Assembly (NCBI GenBank): GCA_002502095.1 | Contig: DAPJ01000041.1 | Location: forward strand, 1 to 43,937 | Source of the DNA: Euryarchaeota archaeon UBA62 | GTDB taxonomy: Archaea; Thermoplasmatota; Poseidoniia; Poseidoniales; Thalassarchaeaceae | Direction of reading: 5' to 3' | DNA length: 43,937 nt | Part shown: piece after piece, positions 9,190-18,730 of the stretch | Position numbering within the stretch: the first letter of the stretch is position 1 | Layout: each line of letters begins with the position of its first letter | Translations under genes and position numbers: made by a program | Notes under the pieces: generated by a model | What the model saw: the letters and a program-made list of their open reading frames with translations, nothing else | Told to the model about the DNA's origin: nothing | Databases searched by the model: none

Positions 9190-9275
9190 GACAATACCTA
9201 AGTCCCGTAGAGGCAGAGAGGTAATGAGTATTGTCACGTCTCAATATTTTCTCAGATTGCATTAATTGCCTCCTC

Positions 9276-10406
9276 ATGTTCGGGAATACTGGCAGTCATA
9301 TGTGGAGTCAGCCAGATGAGAATTCTTTAGACGCCCTTAAACATGGGATGGAGTTCTCTGACGGGATTGAATTTGATTTGAGGATGAGTGCAGATGGGGA
9401 GCTTGTAATATTCCATGATGAGTTTGTCCCAGGTTCTGGTTCAATAAAACCAAGATGTATCGAAAACATGTACACAGATGAGTTGCAAAAGCATGGAGTT
9501 CTAACCTTCAATGAGCTTGTAAATGATAGGGATTTCTTGGAGAAGTGGAAGTCAGGAAGTAAGACTGTCGATATAGAAATCAAGATGCCGCATCCGACGG
9601 TAGGAAAGAATGATGATGATCATCTAGAATCTGTTATGGAGCGAATATCATCAATGACGAACGGTTTTGAATTACCATCCAGATCTACAATTGTTTCCAG
9701 TTTTTCACCTAGATTATGTGCAGCCTCAAAGAGTGTTGAGTTTGATTTTGCAGTAACCCAGCTTGTCCCTAGGATACGTCCATGGGGCAGGTACTGGAGA
9801 GTCAAGAGGGCATTTGCCATTCCCCAATTCGTCATGACTTCTGTCCCCTATATCGCTAAGACATTCAGATCCGAAGGAATGAGTTCGATTGGGATGGCAT
9901 TAGAGTACCTTAAGGGGTGGGAAAAATATTCCAGATTCGGACCCAAAGTAGGATTAGAGGGAAAGGGGCTTGAGAAATTACATAAATCTCTCAGAGGAAT
10001 GGGAGTTTTTGTCTGGCCAGGTCCTTTGGAGCTTGAGGACTCTCTGATCAATGCGGGAGTTTCGATAGTTTCCGATAATATGAATCCCAATGTGGTTACG
10101 AAACCTGATGGCAGTTATAGATGGCCAAGACCCGCTAGTCAGCCACTCGATGAGGAGTGGGAGAATAGGCTCAGATCGTCGACACTTCTTGAAAGGTCCG
10201 ATTTGATAGGAGAGGCAGGAGATAGTCTGCCTTCATGGGCAGAATTAGGAAATGGAAGAAAGACTGATATTATCACGGAACAAGGTAAGAGAATGCGATG
10301 GGAGGGTTCTGAAGAAAGTTGGAACCGTGACCATGAGAATGGCATCCCTTGGGGCAGTCCTAGGATAATTGGACATAGAGGGGCTGGCAAGAGTCACGGC
10401 TGGTAG
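9276..10406 (+). CDS. Glycerophosphodiester phosphodiesterase-like protein, HRG motif at the C-terminus
   Basis: A 376-residue protein from ATG 9276. The N-terminal half reads as a GDPD TIM barrel: PDENSLDALKHG (canonical PENTLxAF), DGIEFDLRMSADGELVIFHD (metal-binding ExD and the HD motif), then VDIEIKMPHP (canonical EIK). However, the first-strand HRG catalytic motif expected before PDENS is replaced by GNTGSHM. A good HRG motif, IIGHRGAGKSHGW, is instead the last 13 residues of the protein. GDPDs hydrolyse glycerophosphodiesters to glycerol-3-phosphate and an alcohol. The barrel assignment is good; whether the C-terminal HRG completes the site is inference. The frame opens at 9231, with a further in-frame ATG at 9300. 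It ends 1 nt from the stop of scpB. Confidence 0.75.
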   Translation: MFGNTGSHMWSQPDENSLDALKHGMEFSDGIEFDLRMSADGELVIFHDEFVPGSGSIKPRCIENMYTDELQKHGVLTFNELVNDRDFLEKWKSGSKTVDIEIKMPHPTVGKNDDDHLESVMERISSMTNGFELPSRSTIVSSFSPRLCAASKSVEFDFAVTQLVPRIRPWGRYWRVKRAFAIPQFVMTSVPYIAKTFRSEGMSSIGMALEYLKGWEKYSRFGPKVGLEGKGLEKLHKSLRGMGVFVWPGPLELEDSLINAGVSIVSDNMNPNVVTKPDGSYRWPRPASQPLDEEWENRLRSSTLLERSDLIGEAGDSLPSWAELGNGRKTDIITEQGKRMRWEGSEESWNRDHENGIPWGSPRIIGHRGAGKSHGW

Positions 10407-10407
10407 A

Positions 10408-11034
10408 CTATTCTTCTGCCTGAGCATCAATTTCTTTTTCCCCGTCTTCCCCGGTAAACTCAGAAATTGTCATCTGTTCATCTGGAGCAAGAGATGCTGC
10501 CAATTGGGCACTGGTCAAACCAAGCTTTGATGCTTCGTCTCTGAACCATGCCCTGACTTTCCTATATTCGATTTCTGGGCAACCGAAGTACTCTGCGAAC
10601 CTCCTTGTAGTGGTCAGCCTCCTTGTGAGTCCGTCCCTTCTCTTATCTATTAGGCCAAGACTTGCTAGGTCCCTGACATGGTCATAGGCTTTGGGCCCGA
10701 GCATATCGCGTAATTGCGCCTGTGGCATTGGTTGATGATAGGCTATGAGTGCCGCCGCTGGAAGAAGTCTTTGTGGAATCTCTGGTTTGAATGACTCGGG
10801 CAGGAAAGGAGAGATATCTGGTTTGACCTCGATTATCCACCTTCCAGAAACGTCTGTCAATTGAAGAGCTGAAGATTTTCTCGAGTCCATGGTGGCCTTC
10901 AATTCTTCCAACCCCTCTGAGATTTGGAAATTCCTCATCGATAGAAGCGACGCTAGCTCATCTACAGACATCGACCTCCCCGAACCGAAAAGAATTGCTT
11001 CTAGCAAGGTTGACAGATTTGTTCCCTCACTCAT
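10408..11034 (-). CDS. scpB: Segregation and condensation protein ScpB
   Basis: A 208-residue protein with the two winged-helix domains of ScpB: an N-terminal part starting LSTLLEAILFGSGRSMSVDELA, and a second with LLPAAALIAYHQPMPQAQLRDMLG, SLGLID and RLTTTRRFAEYFGCP (canonical TTxxFLExFGL). ScpB dimers bind the kleisin ScpA and regulate the SMC ring that compacts and segregates the chromosome. The C-terminal 25 residues are acidic. The start overlaps the end of scpA by 8 nt, so the two are translationally coupled. It is the last gene of the smc-scpA-scpB operon. Confidence 0.9.
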   Translation of the reverse strand: MSEGTNLSTLLEAILFGSGRSMSVDELASLLSMRNFQISEGLEELKATMDSRKSSALQLTDVSGRWIIEVKPDISPFLPESFKPEIPQRLLPAAALIAYHQPMPQAQLRDMLGPKAYDHVRDLASLGLIDKRRDGLTRRLTTTRRFAEYFGCPEIEYRKVRAWFRDEASKLGLTSAQLAASLAPDEQMTISEFTGEDGEKEIDAQAEE

Positions 11035-12031
11035 CGGATCTCACTCCCGTGACCTCTCCAGGGTGTAGCTTCGCAGTCAGCTCGGAGAAGCTCTCCTCTC
11101 CATCCCATAGGGGGACCAGAGTTACCTTACCATTCCTACCCGGTTCCTGTGACAATTCTGTATAACCCCTATTAGTTAGAAAAAGAGCTGAAACCAATGC
11201 TGTTACTTGAGCCTCTGCTTTTGCTTCTCCTTGTTCTACTCCTGAATCCAGAGCCATTGACATCAACTCCTCCGATACATCTTTCAGACCTACAGATTTT
11301 TTCTCAGAGTCGGCCCTGATTCTCAATGCGTACCAAGTCCTCTCCAGATCTCCCTCTAGATCCTCTACGTGAAGGCTTCCTTTGAATCTCTCACGGGCGG
11401 TTGAAAGGGCGTCTCGTCTCTCCTTAGCTATTCGTTCCCTAGTCCTTTGCTCCTCAGCCAGTCTTCCAGCTTCTTGCAATCCCATTAACAGCTCACCTAG
11501 AGTCACGGGGCGTCCTTCATCACGATGTACCCTGCCTTCGAAGATTGTGGGGAGTACGTCATCCGCGGCACCAGATAATACCCCGACTGAAAAGTTGTAA
11601 TCATCATCATCGAAATCGGTTTCCCAACCGCCTTCGAAATCCCATGTATCCTCCTCATCGAAATCAAATGCCCTCTCCTGCTTCTCGATAAGTGTGGAGG
11701 CTTGATTTCTTAGGATCGACCATGCCATTCTGATCAATCTCCCGCAGGTTGGCAGATCTATGTTCTCAGAGCTCTCTATCCTAGTTGAGAACATCTCCAA
11801 GAAGCTAGACAGGTCTACATCCCATGGATCCAAATCATTGCTCTGGAACATCTGAAAAACTAGAGCTACTGACCTATCAAATGGGTCGATTAGAAATTGA
11901 TGCTCTGCCTCCTCCATACTTGCCAATTCAGAGATTCTATCCAGATACTTACTAGTTGCCAAGTCAGGCTCGCCCCCTAGTAGCCTTGAGACAATATCGT
12001 CTCTCATTGCTTGACCATCTAGAACCGCCAT
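11027..12031 (-). CDS. scpA: Segregation and condensation protein ScpA (kleisin)
   Basis: A 334-residue protein. The kleisin N-terminal region is clear: IDPFDRSVALVFQMFQSNDLDPWDVDLSSFLEMF, the helix that binds the SMC neck. A very acidic stretch (DFDEEDTWDFEGGWETDFDDDD) lies in the middle, and a winged-helix C-terminus (near AQVTALVSALFLTNRG) should bind the SMC head. It is longer than typical bacterial ScpA (about 250), owing to the acidic linker and a helical insert. ATG 12031 is preferred over the GTG at 12037, because that GTG lies inside the GAGGTG ribosome-binding site. It lies 2 nt after the smc stop. Confidence 0.88.
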   Translation of the reverse strand: MAVLDGQAMRDDIVSRLLGGEPDLATSKYLDRISELASMEEAEHQFLIDPFDRSVALVFQMFQSNDLDPWDVDLSSFLEMFSTRIESSENIDLPTCGRLIRMAWSILRNQASTLIEKQERAFDFDEEDTWDFEGGWETDFDDDDYNFSVGVLSGAADDVLPTIFEGRVHRDEGRPVTLGELLMGLQEAGRLAEEQRTRERIAKERRDALSTARERFKGSLHVEDLEGDLERTWYALRIRADSEKKSVGLKDVSEELMSMALDSGVEQGEAKAEAQVTALVSALFLTNRGYTELSQEPGRNGKVTLVPLWDGEESFSELTAKLHPGEVTGVRSDE

Positions 12032-12033
12032 CT

Positions 12034-15000
12034 TCACACCTCATTAGCATCCACTTGTTGATGCGATGGGTCCTCCATGGCCTCTTCAGTATCTTCCATA
12101 TCGTGGAAAATTACCTTTTCTTTCTCATCGATATCTTCAGTCCACTCGCCGGTCCTCTCCCTCAGAGATTCCATTACCGAGTCAGATTCATCGTTAGGAT
12201 CTGATTCATCGCCATCAACCTCTGTGTCGATTCCTGCTCTTTCTGCCAGACCCCCTAGGCTGACAGGTGTTTGGAGAGGTTCGGGGACTTTAGGCATCTG
12301 ACTAGGGTCTGGCAAATCTGGCATTGCATCTTTCTCAGCCTTCGACTCCTCTTGGGCCCTTTTCTCTGCCTCAAGCTCCTCGCTGAGTTCTATTGCCGCC
12401 GCCCTATCGAAGTCTGTGATCCTCCTGCTACATCCATCGCCAGCATGGGTAATGCCGATGTGATGATCGGCTAGAGAAAGACTGACCTTCCTCAGTGTTA
12501 CCATGATGAACTGGGCCCTCTCGCTCCTTATCCTGCACAGGGTAGCGATTCTTCCTGAGTTGAATGGGTCTAGGTTCTGGTCTACTTCATCGAAGTAGTA
12601 GAATGGACTTGGTTCGTAGTCTTGGATTGCAAAAATTAATGCGAGCGCGGCCATTGACTTCTCCCCTCCAGATAGAGCGGACCTACGTGTGTTCCTGCTC
12701 TTACCTGGAGGTACGCAGGCCATCTCTAGTCCGCCCTCGAAAGGATTCTTCGAGTTTTCCAGTCTCAGTTTTCCTGATCCTGAGGGCTGTAGAATCTCAT
12801 AGACTCTGCTGAAGTTATTATTCACGTGCTCGAATACAGTCATAAATCTGGTTTTTCTCTCATTTTCTAGCTGTTCGGCTATGCTGACCAAATGATCTCT
12901 ACGAGAGCGGAGAGTCTTGCCATCTTCGATAAGGGCGGCTATTCTCTCAGCGGTCTCATCATACTGGTCAATTGCCAGCATATTCACATTACCAAGGTTG
13001 CCGAGACGGCGTTCGAGCCCCTGCATCGCTCGCTCCGCCTCGGCAATGGTTGGAAGTTGGGTATCTTCTGAAGGGATAGACACACCAGCATCTGCTAGTT
13101 CTTCTGCTGTCTCTTCAGCCAAAGTGGTCTTCTGACTAATTTGTGAGTTGAGTTCATCGATTCTTGACCTTAGAGTCTCTCTCTCCTTAGAGAGCTGATC
13201 CAGAGTAGCTCTGAGGCTTGCCCTCTCGTCCACAAGCTCATCTCTCCTATTCGTTAGGATTTGATGCTCTTCATCGAATTGCTCTGATTTGCCCTTCAGT
13301 TCGATTAACTCTGATTTTGCAGTAGAGATAGATGACTCAAGTTGAGATATTGATTGTTGTGCAATATTAATTTCCTCTTCTTGCTTGGAAATCCTTGTTT
13401 CAATATCTGAGACTCTCTGATCCATCAGAACAATCTGACTCTCGTTTGTTAATATCGAGGATTCGCAAGATAGCTTAGTCCTCTCGGCTTCAGTCCTCTC
13501 TCTTTCGGCGGACCTGAGTATCTCCGAAAGATGATCGGGGGTGTTGTCTTGAAGTGCCTCCGCGGCATCAGTTCGATTCTGAAGCGCTGACTCGAGGGCA
13601 ACTCTTGCCTGTTCGGCCTCTGATATCTTCAGGGATTTGGTATTTTCACATGTTTCAAACTCGGACCTGGAGGCCCGCATCCTATTTTCTATCTCCGATA
13701 GTGATTTAGTAGCCCTATCCATATCGGCTTTCCAGTTCCTAAGTTTGACTGAGTGATCACTCCCGTCGACATTATTAATTCTATTTCTGAGATCCTGAAG
13801 ATTAAGCATTGTCTCTCTTAATGCTGCATCGACAGTGGAGTAGAGAAGGTTTGACTCTTGGACCAATCTTTCATGCTTGTCAACACTAGAGTGCCCTCCT
13901 GCGCTTCCTCCAAATGACGGACGATTTCCACGAGATTTAGATCCTCCCGTCATTGCACCTGAGCTCTCAATTAGTGAGCCGTCCAGAGTCACCATTCTGA
14001 CTCCTCCCATATTATTTCTGGCCACTTCCATAGATTGGACAAGGAGTGTGTTCCTACTGGCATAGACCACTGCGACCTCTACCTCTTGGTCATAGTCCAG
14101 TAAATCTTGAGCGAATCCAATTATTCCAGGATTTCTGGCTACGAGAAGTGTTCTTCCTTGAGGCCTTGATACTTTGAGCTTGTTTAGAGGGAGGAATGTA
14201 GCCCTCCCTCCGCTATTCTCCCTTAACCACTTGATGCACTTTGCGGCAACCTCATCGTCCCTGACTACAATGCTTCTCAGGCCGTTTCCTAGTGCAGTGG
14301 CTAGCGCTTCCTCGTGAGATGGGTCCTTCGGAGACGTAAGTTCTCCCAGCGTACCTAAGATTCCAGAAATCTGGCCACTCTCTCTGAGTCTTGTCAGGGC
14401 TGCGATGGTGACTGCTGAACCAGGAGCTGACGACCTGGCCTCTTGACGTGCTTTTGCTTTGCTGAGTTCTCTTTCTGCATCCCTTAGTCTAATCTCTGCT
14501 CTGTCCCGGTCTGATCTCAATTCAGATTCTTGCTTTTGCAGGTTCCTTAGGTCATCGGCTAATGAGGACCTGTCAGATTCAGATCCGTTTTCATGGATAT
14601 CATTACCGATCAATTCTAGATCGTCCTTGATCATGGTTGCTTCCTCGAACTTTTCCTCAAGATCCGCTAGGTTCTCAGACGCCAGCTGAGATGCTTGCTC
14701 GGCCCTATCTGACTCAAGTTGAGCCTGTGCGTACGAATCTTGGGCCTCAGAAACTCTTTCACTTGCCTTTCCTAGTGCCCTGTTTAGATCCCTAGCGAAC
14801 TTATCGCCAGATTCTATTGCCTTTCTGGCTTCTGCCTCTTCCTTGGCTGAGTCAATTAGCGACTGTTCTGCATCTTCTAGAGATTTCTTTGCATTATGGA
14901 GCTTTTCATTGGCTTCATTTTTAGCTCCCACAGCTCTTTCTAGCTCCTTTTCGAGAGTAGAAATTTCTTCGTTTGAGTTTGAGATTGTCTTTCTCTGATC

Positions 15001-15966
15001 TCCAATTCTATCAGAGCCTGTTTCTATCTCGATCTCGTGTTGCCTGATACTCTCCATAATTCTCTGAGCGTCTCCAGCGAGAGCTTTTCTCAAGTCGGAC
15101 TCGACTGAGACGAGCTCTGTGTCGAAAGAGTCCAGTTTCTTATTTCCATCCGCTAGTGAAGATCCTAAAGACCTGACTTTCTCCGAATAATTCGTCCTCT
15201 CATTACCAAGAAGACTAACCTCATCAAGACGATTCCTGTATCTGGATTGGTATAGAGTTACTCGGGAATTGTCGAATTCCTCCTTTATTTCCTTGTACTT
15301 GAGAGCTTGCTCTCTCTCCTTGGAAAGTTGTTTGAGTTGTTTCTTCTTATCGTCTTCTAGAAGATCTATCGTCTCAATACTGCTCTCGACGTGTTTTCTC
15401 TGAGTTGTTGCTCGTCGAATTTCATCGTCATATGCTGTGACACCGGCGACGTCTTCCAGAACCCCTCTTCTCTTGTGTGGAGTCATTGTGGCTAGATTTG
15501 TAACGTCACCCTGGAGTACTATGTTGTAGCCGTCCCCTCTGAGTCCAGCTTCAGCAAGGACTCTTCGCATCTCAGTAGCGCTAGATGGCTTGTCTCCGAT
15601 TCTGAAAGATGAGATTGGGTCGCCCTTTCTGTTCAGCCTGACGGATCTGGTGAAGGAGACCTCATCTTCCTCAATCCTGAGCCTCCTCCTGCCATCGTGT
15701 TCAGCCACATTGGCAAAAACGAGGGTTACTGACATGTGCTTAGCTGCCTTCCCCCTGCCCCCTCCATTGAAAATCAGCTCGGAGACGTTTGAGGCCCTGA
15801 GTGCCTTGGTTGACTTGGGGCCCAAAACGAATTGTATGGCGTCGCCAGAGTTGGACTTGCCGCTCCCGTTGGGGCCGGTGATAGCAGTGAATCCCTTGTC
15901 AAAGGGGATTACCATCTCGCCGCCAAATGATTTGAAGTTCTCGACTTCTATTCTTTTGAGATGCAT
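12034..15966 (-). CDS. smc: Chromosome segregation ATPase SMC
   Basis: A 1310-residue protein. Walker A GPNGSGKSN lies at residues 31-39 after the standard start HLKRIEVENFKSFGG. Coiled coil runs to about 525, then the hinge (GQISGILGTLGELTSP to about 600, with the second half ending near MTGGSKSRG), then a second coiled coil. The C-terminal head has the ABC signature LSGGEKSMAALALIFA and Walker B YYFDEVDQNLDP. It forms the condensin ring with ScpA and ScpB. After the head there is an acidic, proline-containing tail of roughly 110 residues not usual in SMC (typically about 1150-1190 residues). AGGTGATGGG precedes the ATG. First gene of the operon. Confidence 0.96.
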   Translation of the reverse strand: MHLKRIEVENFKSFGGEMVIPFDKGFTAITGPNGSGKSNSGDAIQFVLGPKSTKALRASNVSELIFNGGGRGKAAKHMSVTLVFANVAEHDGRRRLRIEEDEVSFTRSVRLNRKGDPISSFRIGDKPSSATEMRRVLAEAGLRGDGYNIVLQGDVTNLATMTPHKRRGVLEDVAGVTAYDDEIRRATTQRKHVESSIETIDLLEDDKKKQLKQLSKEREQALKYKEIKEEFDNSRVTLYQSRYRNRLDEVSLLGNERTNYSEKVRSLGSSLADGNKKLDSFDTELVSVESDLRKALAGDAQRIMESIRQHEIEIETGSDRIGDQRKTISNSNEEISTLEKELERAVGAKNEANEKLHNAKKSLEDAEQSLIDSAKEEAEARKAIESGDKFARDLNRALGKASERVSEAQDSYAQAQLESDRAEQASQLASENLADLEEKFEEATMIKDDLELIGNDIHENGSESDRSSLADDLRNLQKQESELRSDRDRAEIRLRDAERELSKAKARQEARSSAPGSAVTIAALTRLRESGQISGILGTLGELTSPKDPSHEEALATALGNGLRSIVVRDDEVAAKCIKWLRENSGGRATFLPLNKLKVSRPQGRTLLVARNPGIIGFAQDLLDYDQEVEVAVVYASRNTLLVQSMEVARNNMGGVRMVTLDGSLIESSGAMTGGSKSRGNRPSFGGSAGGHSSVDKHERLVQESNLLYSTVDAALRETMLNLQDLRNRINNVDGSDHSVKLRNWKADMDRATKSLSEIENRMRASRSEFETCENTKSLKISEAEQARVALESALQNRTDAAEALQDNTPDHLSEILRSAERERTEAERTKLSCESSILTNESQIVLMDQRVSDIETRISKQEEEINIAQQSISQLESSISTAKSELIELKGKSEQFDEEHQILTNRRDELVDERASLRATLDQLSKERETLRSRIDELNSQISQKTTLAEETAEELADAGVSIPSEDTQLPTIAEAERAMQGLERRLGNLGNVNMLAIDQYDETAERIAALIEDGKTLRSRRDHLVSIAEQLENERKTRFMTVFEHVNNNFSRVYEILQPSGSGKLRLENSKNPFEGGLEMACVPPGKSRNTRRSALSGGEKSMAALALIFAIQDYEPSPFYYFDEVDQNLDPFNSGRIATLCRIRSERAQFIMVTLRKVSLSLADHHIGITHAGDGCSRRITDFDRAAAIELSEELEAEKRAQEESKAEKDAMPDLPDPSQMPKVPEPLQTPVSLGGLAERAGIDTEVDGDESDPNDESDSVMESLRERTGEWTEDIDEKEKVIFHDMEDTEEAMEDPSHQQVDANEV

Positions 15967-16144
15967 CCCATCACCTTAGTATCGGGAAAATTTTCCGCCG
16001 ACACCAGTCATGACCTCCCTGCCTTTACGCCTATCAATGTTGAGGCTCCCTCCAGTTCAGCATAACGGTTCTGAGGTATTCCCCCATGCGCCGTGGAGAA
16101 TCGGTAATGGAGAAGATTCTAGGGGGGGTCCTCGTGGGTAACTT

Positions 16145-17782
16145 GTGAGCGACCAGAATGGAGAAGTGAATCTCGAGCAGGTTGATGTGGCAGTGATAGG
16201 TTCTGGCATAGCAGGACTGTTCCTAGCAGTCGAGTGCGCTAGATCGGGGCTTAAAGTCGCAGTTGTTACCAAGAAGGAGGTTTCGATGTCATCTACAAAT
16301 TGGGCACAGGGAGGGATAGCAGGAGTACTAGACCCCAACGATCTGGAGGGTTTAGAGTCACATGTTAGGGATACTCTGGATGCGGGTTCCGGACTATGTG
16401 ATGAGGAGGTGGTTCGAAGTGTTATCACTGAGGCGTCGGATAGAATTAGAGATTTGATTGGCCATGGGGTACAGTTTGATTATAACTCATCTGGAGGATA
16501 TGACATGGCAATCGAGGGTGGGCATAGTGGTGCCAGAATTTTTCACACTAGAGACAGGACTGGTGCCGAGATTGAGCGTGCTTTGACCGAGGCAGCTTCG
16601 GATGAGACTGATACAAATCTAACGATATTAGAGAACTGGATGGCTGTAGATCTAATTCAGAGGGTCCACGGAGATCCTGTGCAAGGAGTATCCGGAGTGT
16701 GGTGCTTATCTCCTGAGGGAGTGGTTTGGACGCTTCCTTCTAGAGTGGTAGTTCTAGCAACTGGAGGTGCGGGTATGATGCATAAAGCAACGACTAATCC
16801 ATCAATTGCCACTGGAGATGGAGTTGCCATGGCAAGCAGGTCGGGAGCAGATATTAGGGATATGGAATTTATTCAGTTTCATCCTACGGCTCTACACTCC
16901 AATAATCCCAGGCCGTTTCTGATAACCGAGGCATTGAGAGGTCACGGAGCAATACTCATGACAATTCAGGAGTATTCCACCTGGAAGACAAATGGAGCTG
17001 GCATTGATCCTTCTAAGCACTCATTCATGGTTAATTACTCCCCGATGGGAAGTCTTGGAACTAGGGATGTGGTAGCCAGAGCAATTGATTCCGAGATGAA
17101 GAGATTGGGTGATCCTCACGTGCTTCTTGTTACCGAGCACTTGGATAAGAGCGAACTAGAAAAATCATTTCCTACTATTTCCAGAAGATTACAAGAGGAT
17201 GGGATAGAGATAGGAGTGAGTCCGATTCCAGTCACTCCTGCCGCTCATTACATGGTAGGTGGAGTTGCAGTGGACGGACTTGGAAGAGTTGAGCATGGAG
17301 GGACTCCGATGCCCGGACTTTATGCAATTGGGGAGGTTGCCTGCACGGGCCTTCATGGAGCCAACAGGCTGGCTTCGAACAGTCTTCTAGAGGCCGTTGT
17401 TTACTCGGGAAGGGCGTCCAGAGATATTATCGAGAGATGGAAAGGTGGCAAGCTTGGAGACTTGATTGGAAGACTCCCAAGATGGAGATCAGAGGACCTC
17501 GGACTACTGATTGAGAATATTCCCCTTATCACGGACCTGGATGCCTTGAGGGCAACAATGACTCAGGACGTAGGCTTGGTGAAGAGCGATTACAGACTAG
17601 AGCGGGCTGAGCGAAGGGTAGAGCATATTGAGAAAGAGGTATCGCGATATTGGAAGAGCTGCAAACCAACTCAGGAGTTGATCGAGCTACGTAATCTAGT
17701 CCTAGTTTCCAAATTGGTCGTTGATGCATCGAAGTCTAGAAGGAATAATGTTGGGCTTCACTTTAACATGAATCTTGTTTAA
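16145..17782 (+). CDS. nadB: L-aspartate oxidase NadB
   Basis: A 545-residue flavoprotein. The N-terminal dinucleotide-binding motif is GSGIAGLFLAVECA, followed by STNWAQGGIAGVLDPND, FHTRDRTGAEIERAL, ATGGAGMMHKATTNP, EFIQFHPTAL and the C-terminal signature GEVACTGLHGANRLASNSLLEA. It oxidises aspartate to iminoaspartate, the first step of NAD synthesis, and the conserved RDxVARAID region supports NadB over the succinate dehydrogenase flavoprotein. The start is GTG 16145; a G-rich run lies 15-25 nt upstream, and a clear ribosome-binding site at the usual distance is lacking. NadA and NadC are not in the window. The stop abuts the panE stop (TAATTA). Confidence 0.92.
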   Translation: MSDQNGEVNLEQVDVAVIGSGIAGLFLAVECARSGLKVAVVTKKEVSMSSTNWAQGGIAGVLDPNDLEGLESHVRDTLDAGSGLCDEEVVRSVITEASDRIRDLIGHGVQFDYNSSGGYDMAIEGGHSGARIFHTRDRTGAEIERALTEAASDETDTNLTILENWMAVDLIQRVHGDPVQGVSGVWCLSPEGVVWTLPSRVVVLATGGAGMMHKATTNPSIATGDGVAMASRSGADIRDMEFIQFHPTALHSNNPRPFLITEALRGHGAILMTIQEYSTWKTNGAGIDPSKHSFMVNYSPMGSLGTRDVVARAIDSEMKRLGDPHVLLVTEHLDKSELEKSFPTISRRLQEDGIEIGVSPIPVTPAAHYMVGGVAVDGLGRVEHGGTPMPGLYAIGEVACTGLHGANRLASNSLLEAVVYSGRASRDIIERWKGGKLGDLIGRLPRWRSEDLGLLIENIPLITDLDALRATMTQDVGLVKSDYRLERAERRVEHIEKEVSRYWKSCKPTQELIELRNLVLVSKLVVDASKSRRNNVGLHFNMNLV

Positions 17783-18730
17783 TTAGTCTCTTTGAGAGGA
17801 CATTTCCACCCCTTTGACCAAGGCCATCAGCATCGAATTAAGGGGGGTTGGTATTCCGAGTCCCTCCCCCATCATAATGACATATCCACAAAGTGAGTCT
17901 ATCTCCGTCTTCCTACCAGCCATCAAATCCTGTAACATCGAGCATCTGTTTTCTGAAGTAGAGTCTACTACTTCGATTAGTAGATCTTGCATTTCTGAGT
18001 TAGAAATATCGATACCTGAGGCTCGAGCAACAGATAGCGACTCCTCGAGAAGTTCTTGTGACTGCTCCCACAGATCATTCTCCAATAGGGCTCCATTCCT
18101 GACTCCCGATATAGCACAGATAGGATTTATTGCGATATTAATCAGGAGCTTTTGCCAGATTGATCTGGATATGTCCTCAGTCCATGTTGGTGAAAGGCCG
18201 GCGTTATCTAGTGCACTTACCAGGGAAGTCATGATCTTGTTGGGAAGCCCTCCCTCTAGAGCTCCCAGTATGATTGATCCCCTTCCAACCCAGTGTATCC
18301 CATCAGTGCTCCTCCATGCTCCGTGAGTAGTCGTCCCACCTAATGTCCTAGATCTCCCCAGTCTGCTTGAAATCTGCTGAGCATGCCCCATTCCATTTTG
18401 AATACTAATTGCAATCCCCTCATCAGATAGAATCTCATCCGCAATTTGAGAGAGGATAGGTGTTGAGTATGCCTTGCCACAAATAATTGCGGCTTCACAG
18501 CTACCGACAACGGCTTCGGGTAGAGGGCCCGCCTCGCTGTCCACTAACGTATACCTGTCTGGAGGGATGGACTCAATGACGCCCTCGGGAGTATGTACAA
18601 CTAAGCCCTCTGAAGACAAAACCTGTGCAGCAGGGCCTCGTGAAACAGCTACGATTTCTACATCTGTATCGGCTAGCCCGGCTAAGATGACTCCTCCTAT
18701 TGAGCCGATTCCAAGAACAGCCACTCTCAT
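17783..18730 (-). CDS. panE: 2-dehydropantoate 2-reductase (ketopantoate reductase)
   Basis: A 315-residue protein. The N-terminal Rossmann motif is VAVLGIGSIGGVILAGL. The C-terminal helical domain has KLLINIAINPICAISG, and the substrate-binding CSMLQDLMAGRKTEID matches the family SMxQDxxxGRxTEID motif. It reduces 2-dehydropantoate to pantoate with NADPH on the way to coenzyme A. The start ATG overlaps the stop of the upstream S2P-like gene by 4 nt, with GGGAG ahead of it. It is therefore the last gene of the strand run that begins with the ATP synthase, although an internal promoter before the S2P-like gene may separate them. Confidence 0.9.
   Translation of the reverse strand: MRVAVLGIGSIGGVILAGLADTDVEIVAVSRGPAAQVLSSEGLVVHTPEGVIESIPPDRYTLVDSEAGPLPEAVVGSCEAAIICGKAYSTPILSQIADEILSDEGIAISIQNGMGHAQQISSRLGRSRTLGGTTTHGAWRSTDGIHWVGRGSIILGALEGGLPNKIMTSLVSALDNAGLSPTWTEDISRSIWQKLLINIAINPICAISGVRNGALLENDLWEQSQELLEESLSVARASGIDISNSEMQDLLIEVVDSTSENRCSMLQDLMAGRKTEIDSLCGYVIMMGEGLGIPTPLNSMLMALVKGVEMSSQRD

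Noticed and set aside
15590..15979. A 129-codon open frame opposite the start of smc
   Set aside because: It lies wholly opposite the conserved SMC N-terminal head; its Ser/Leu-rich translation is typical of an antisense shadow.
16057..16428. A 123-codon open frame on the minus strand
   Set aside because: Antisense to the start of nadB with no family resemblance.
16145..17782. Succinate dehydrogenase/fumarate reductase flavoprotein as an alternative to NadB
   Set aside because: The motif order and TNWAQGGIAG plus GLHGANRLASNSLLE fit NadB, and no sdhB/C/D genes are adjacent.
17814..18326. A 170-codon open frame on the plus strand
   Set aside because: Antisense to panE, which has clear family motifs.
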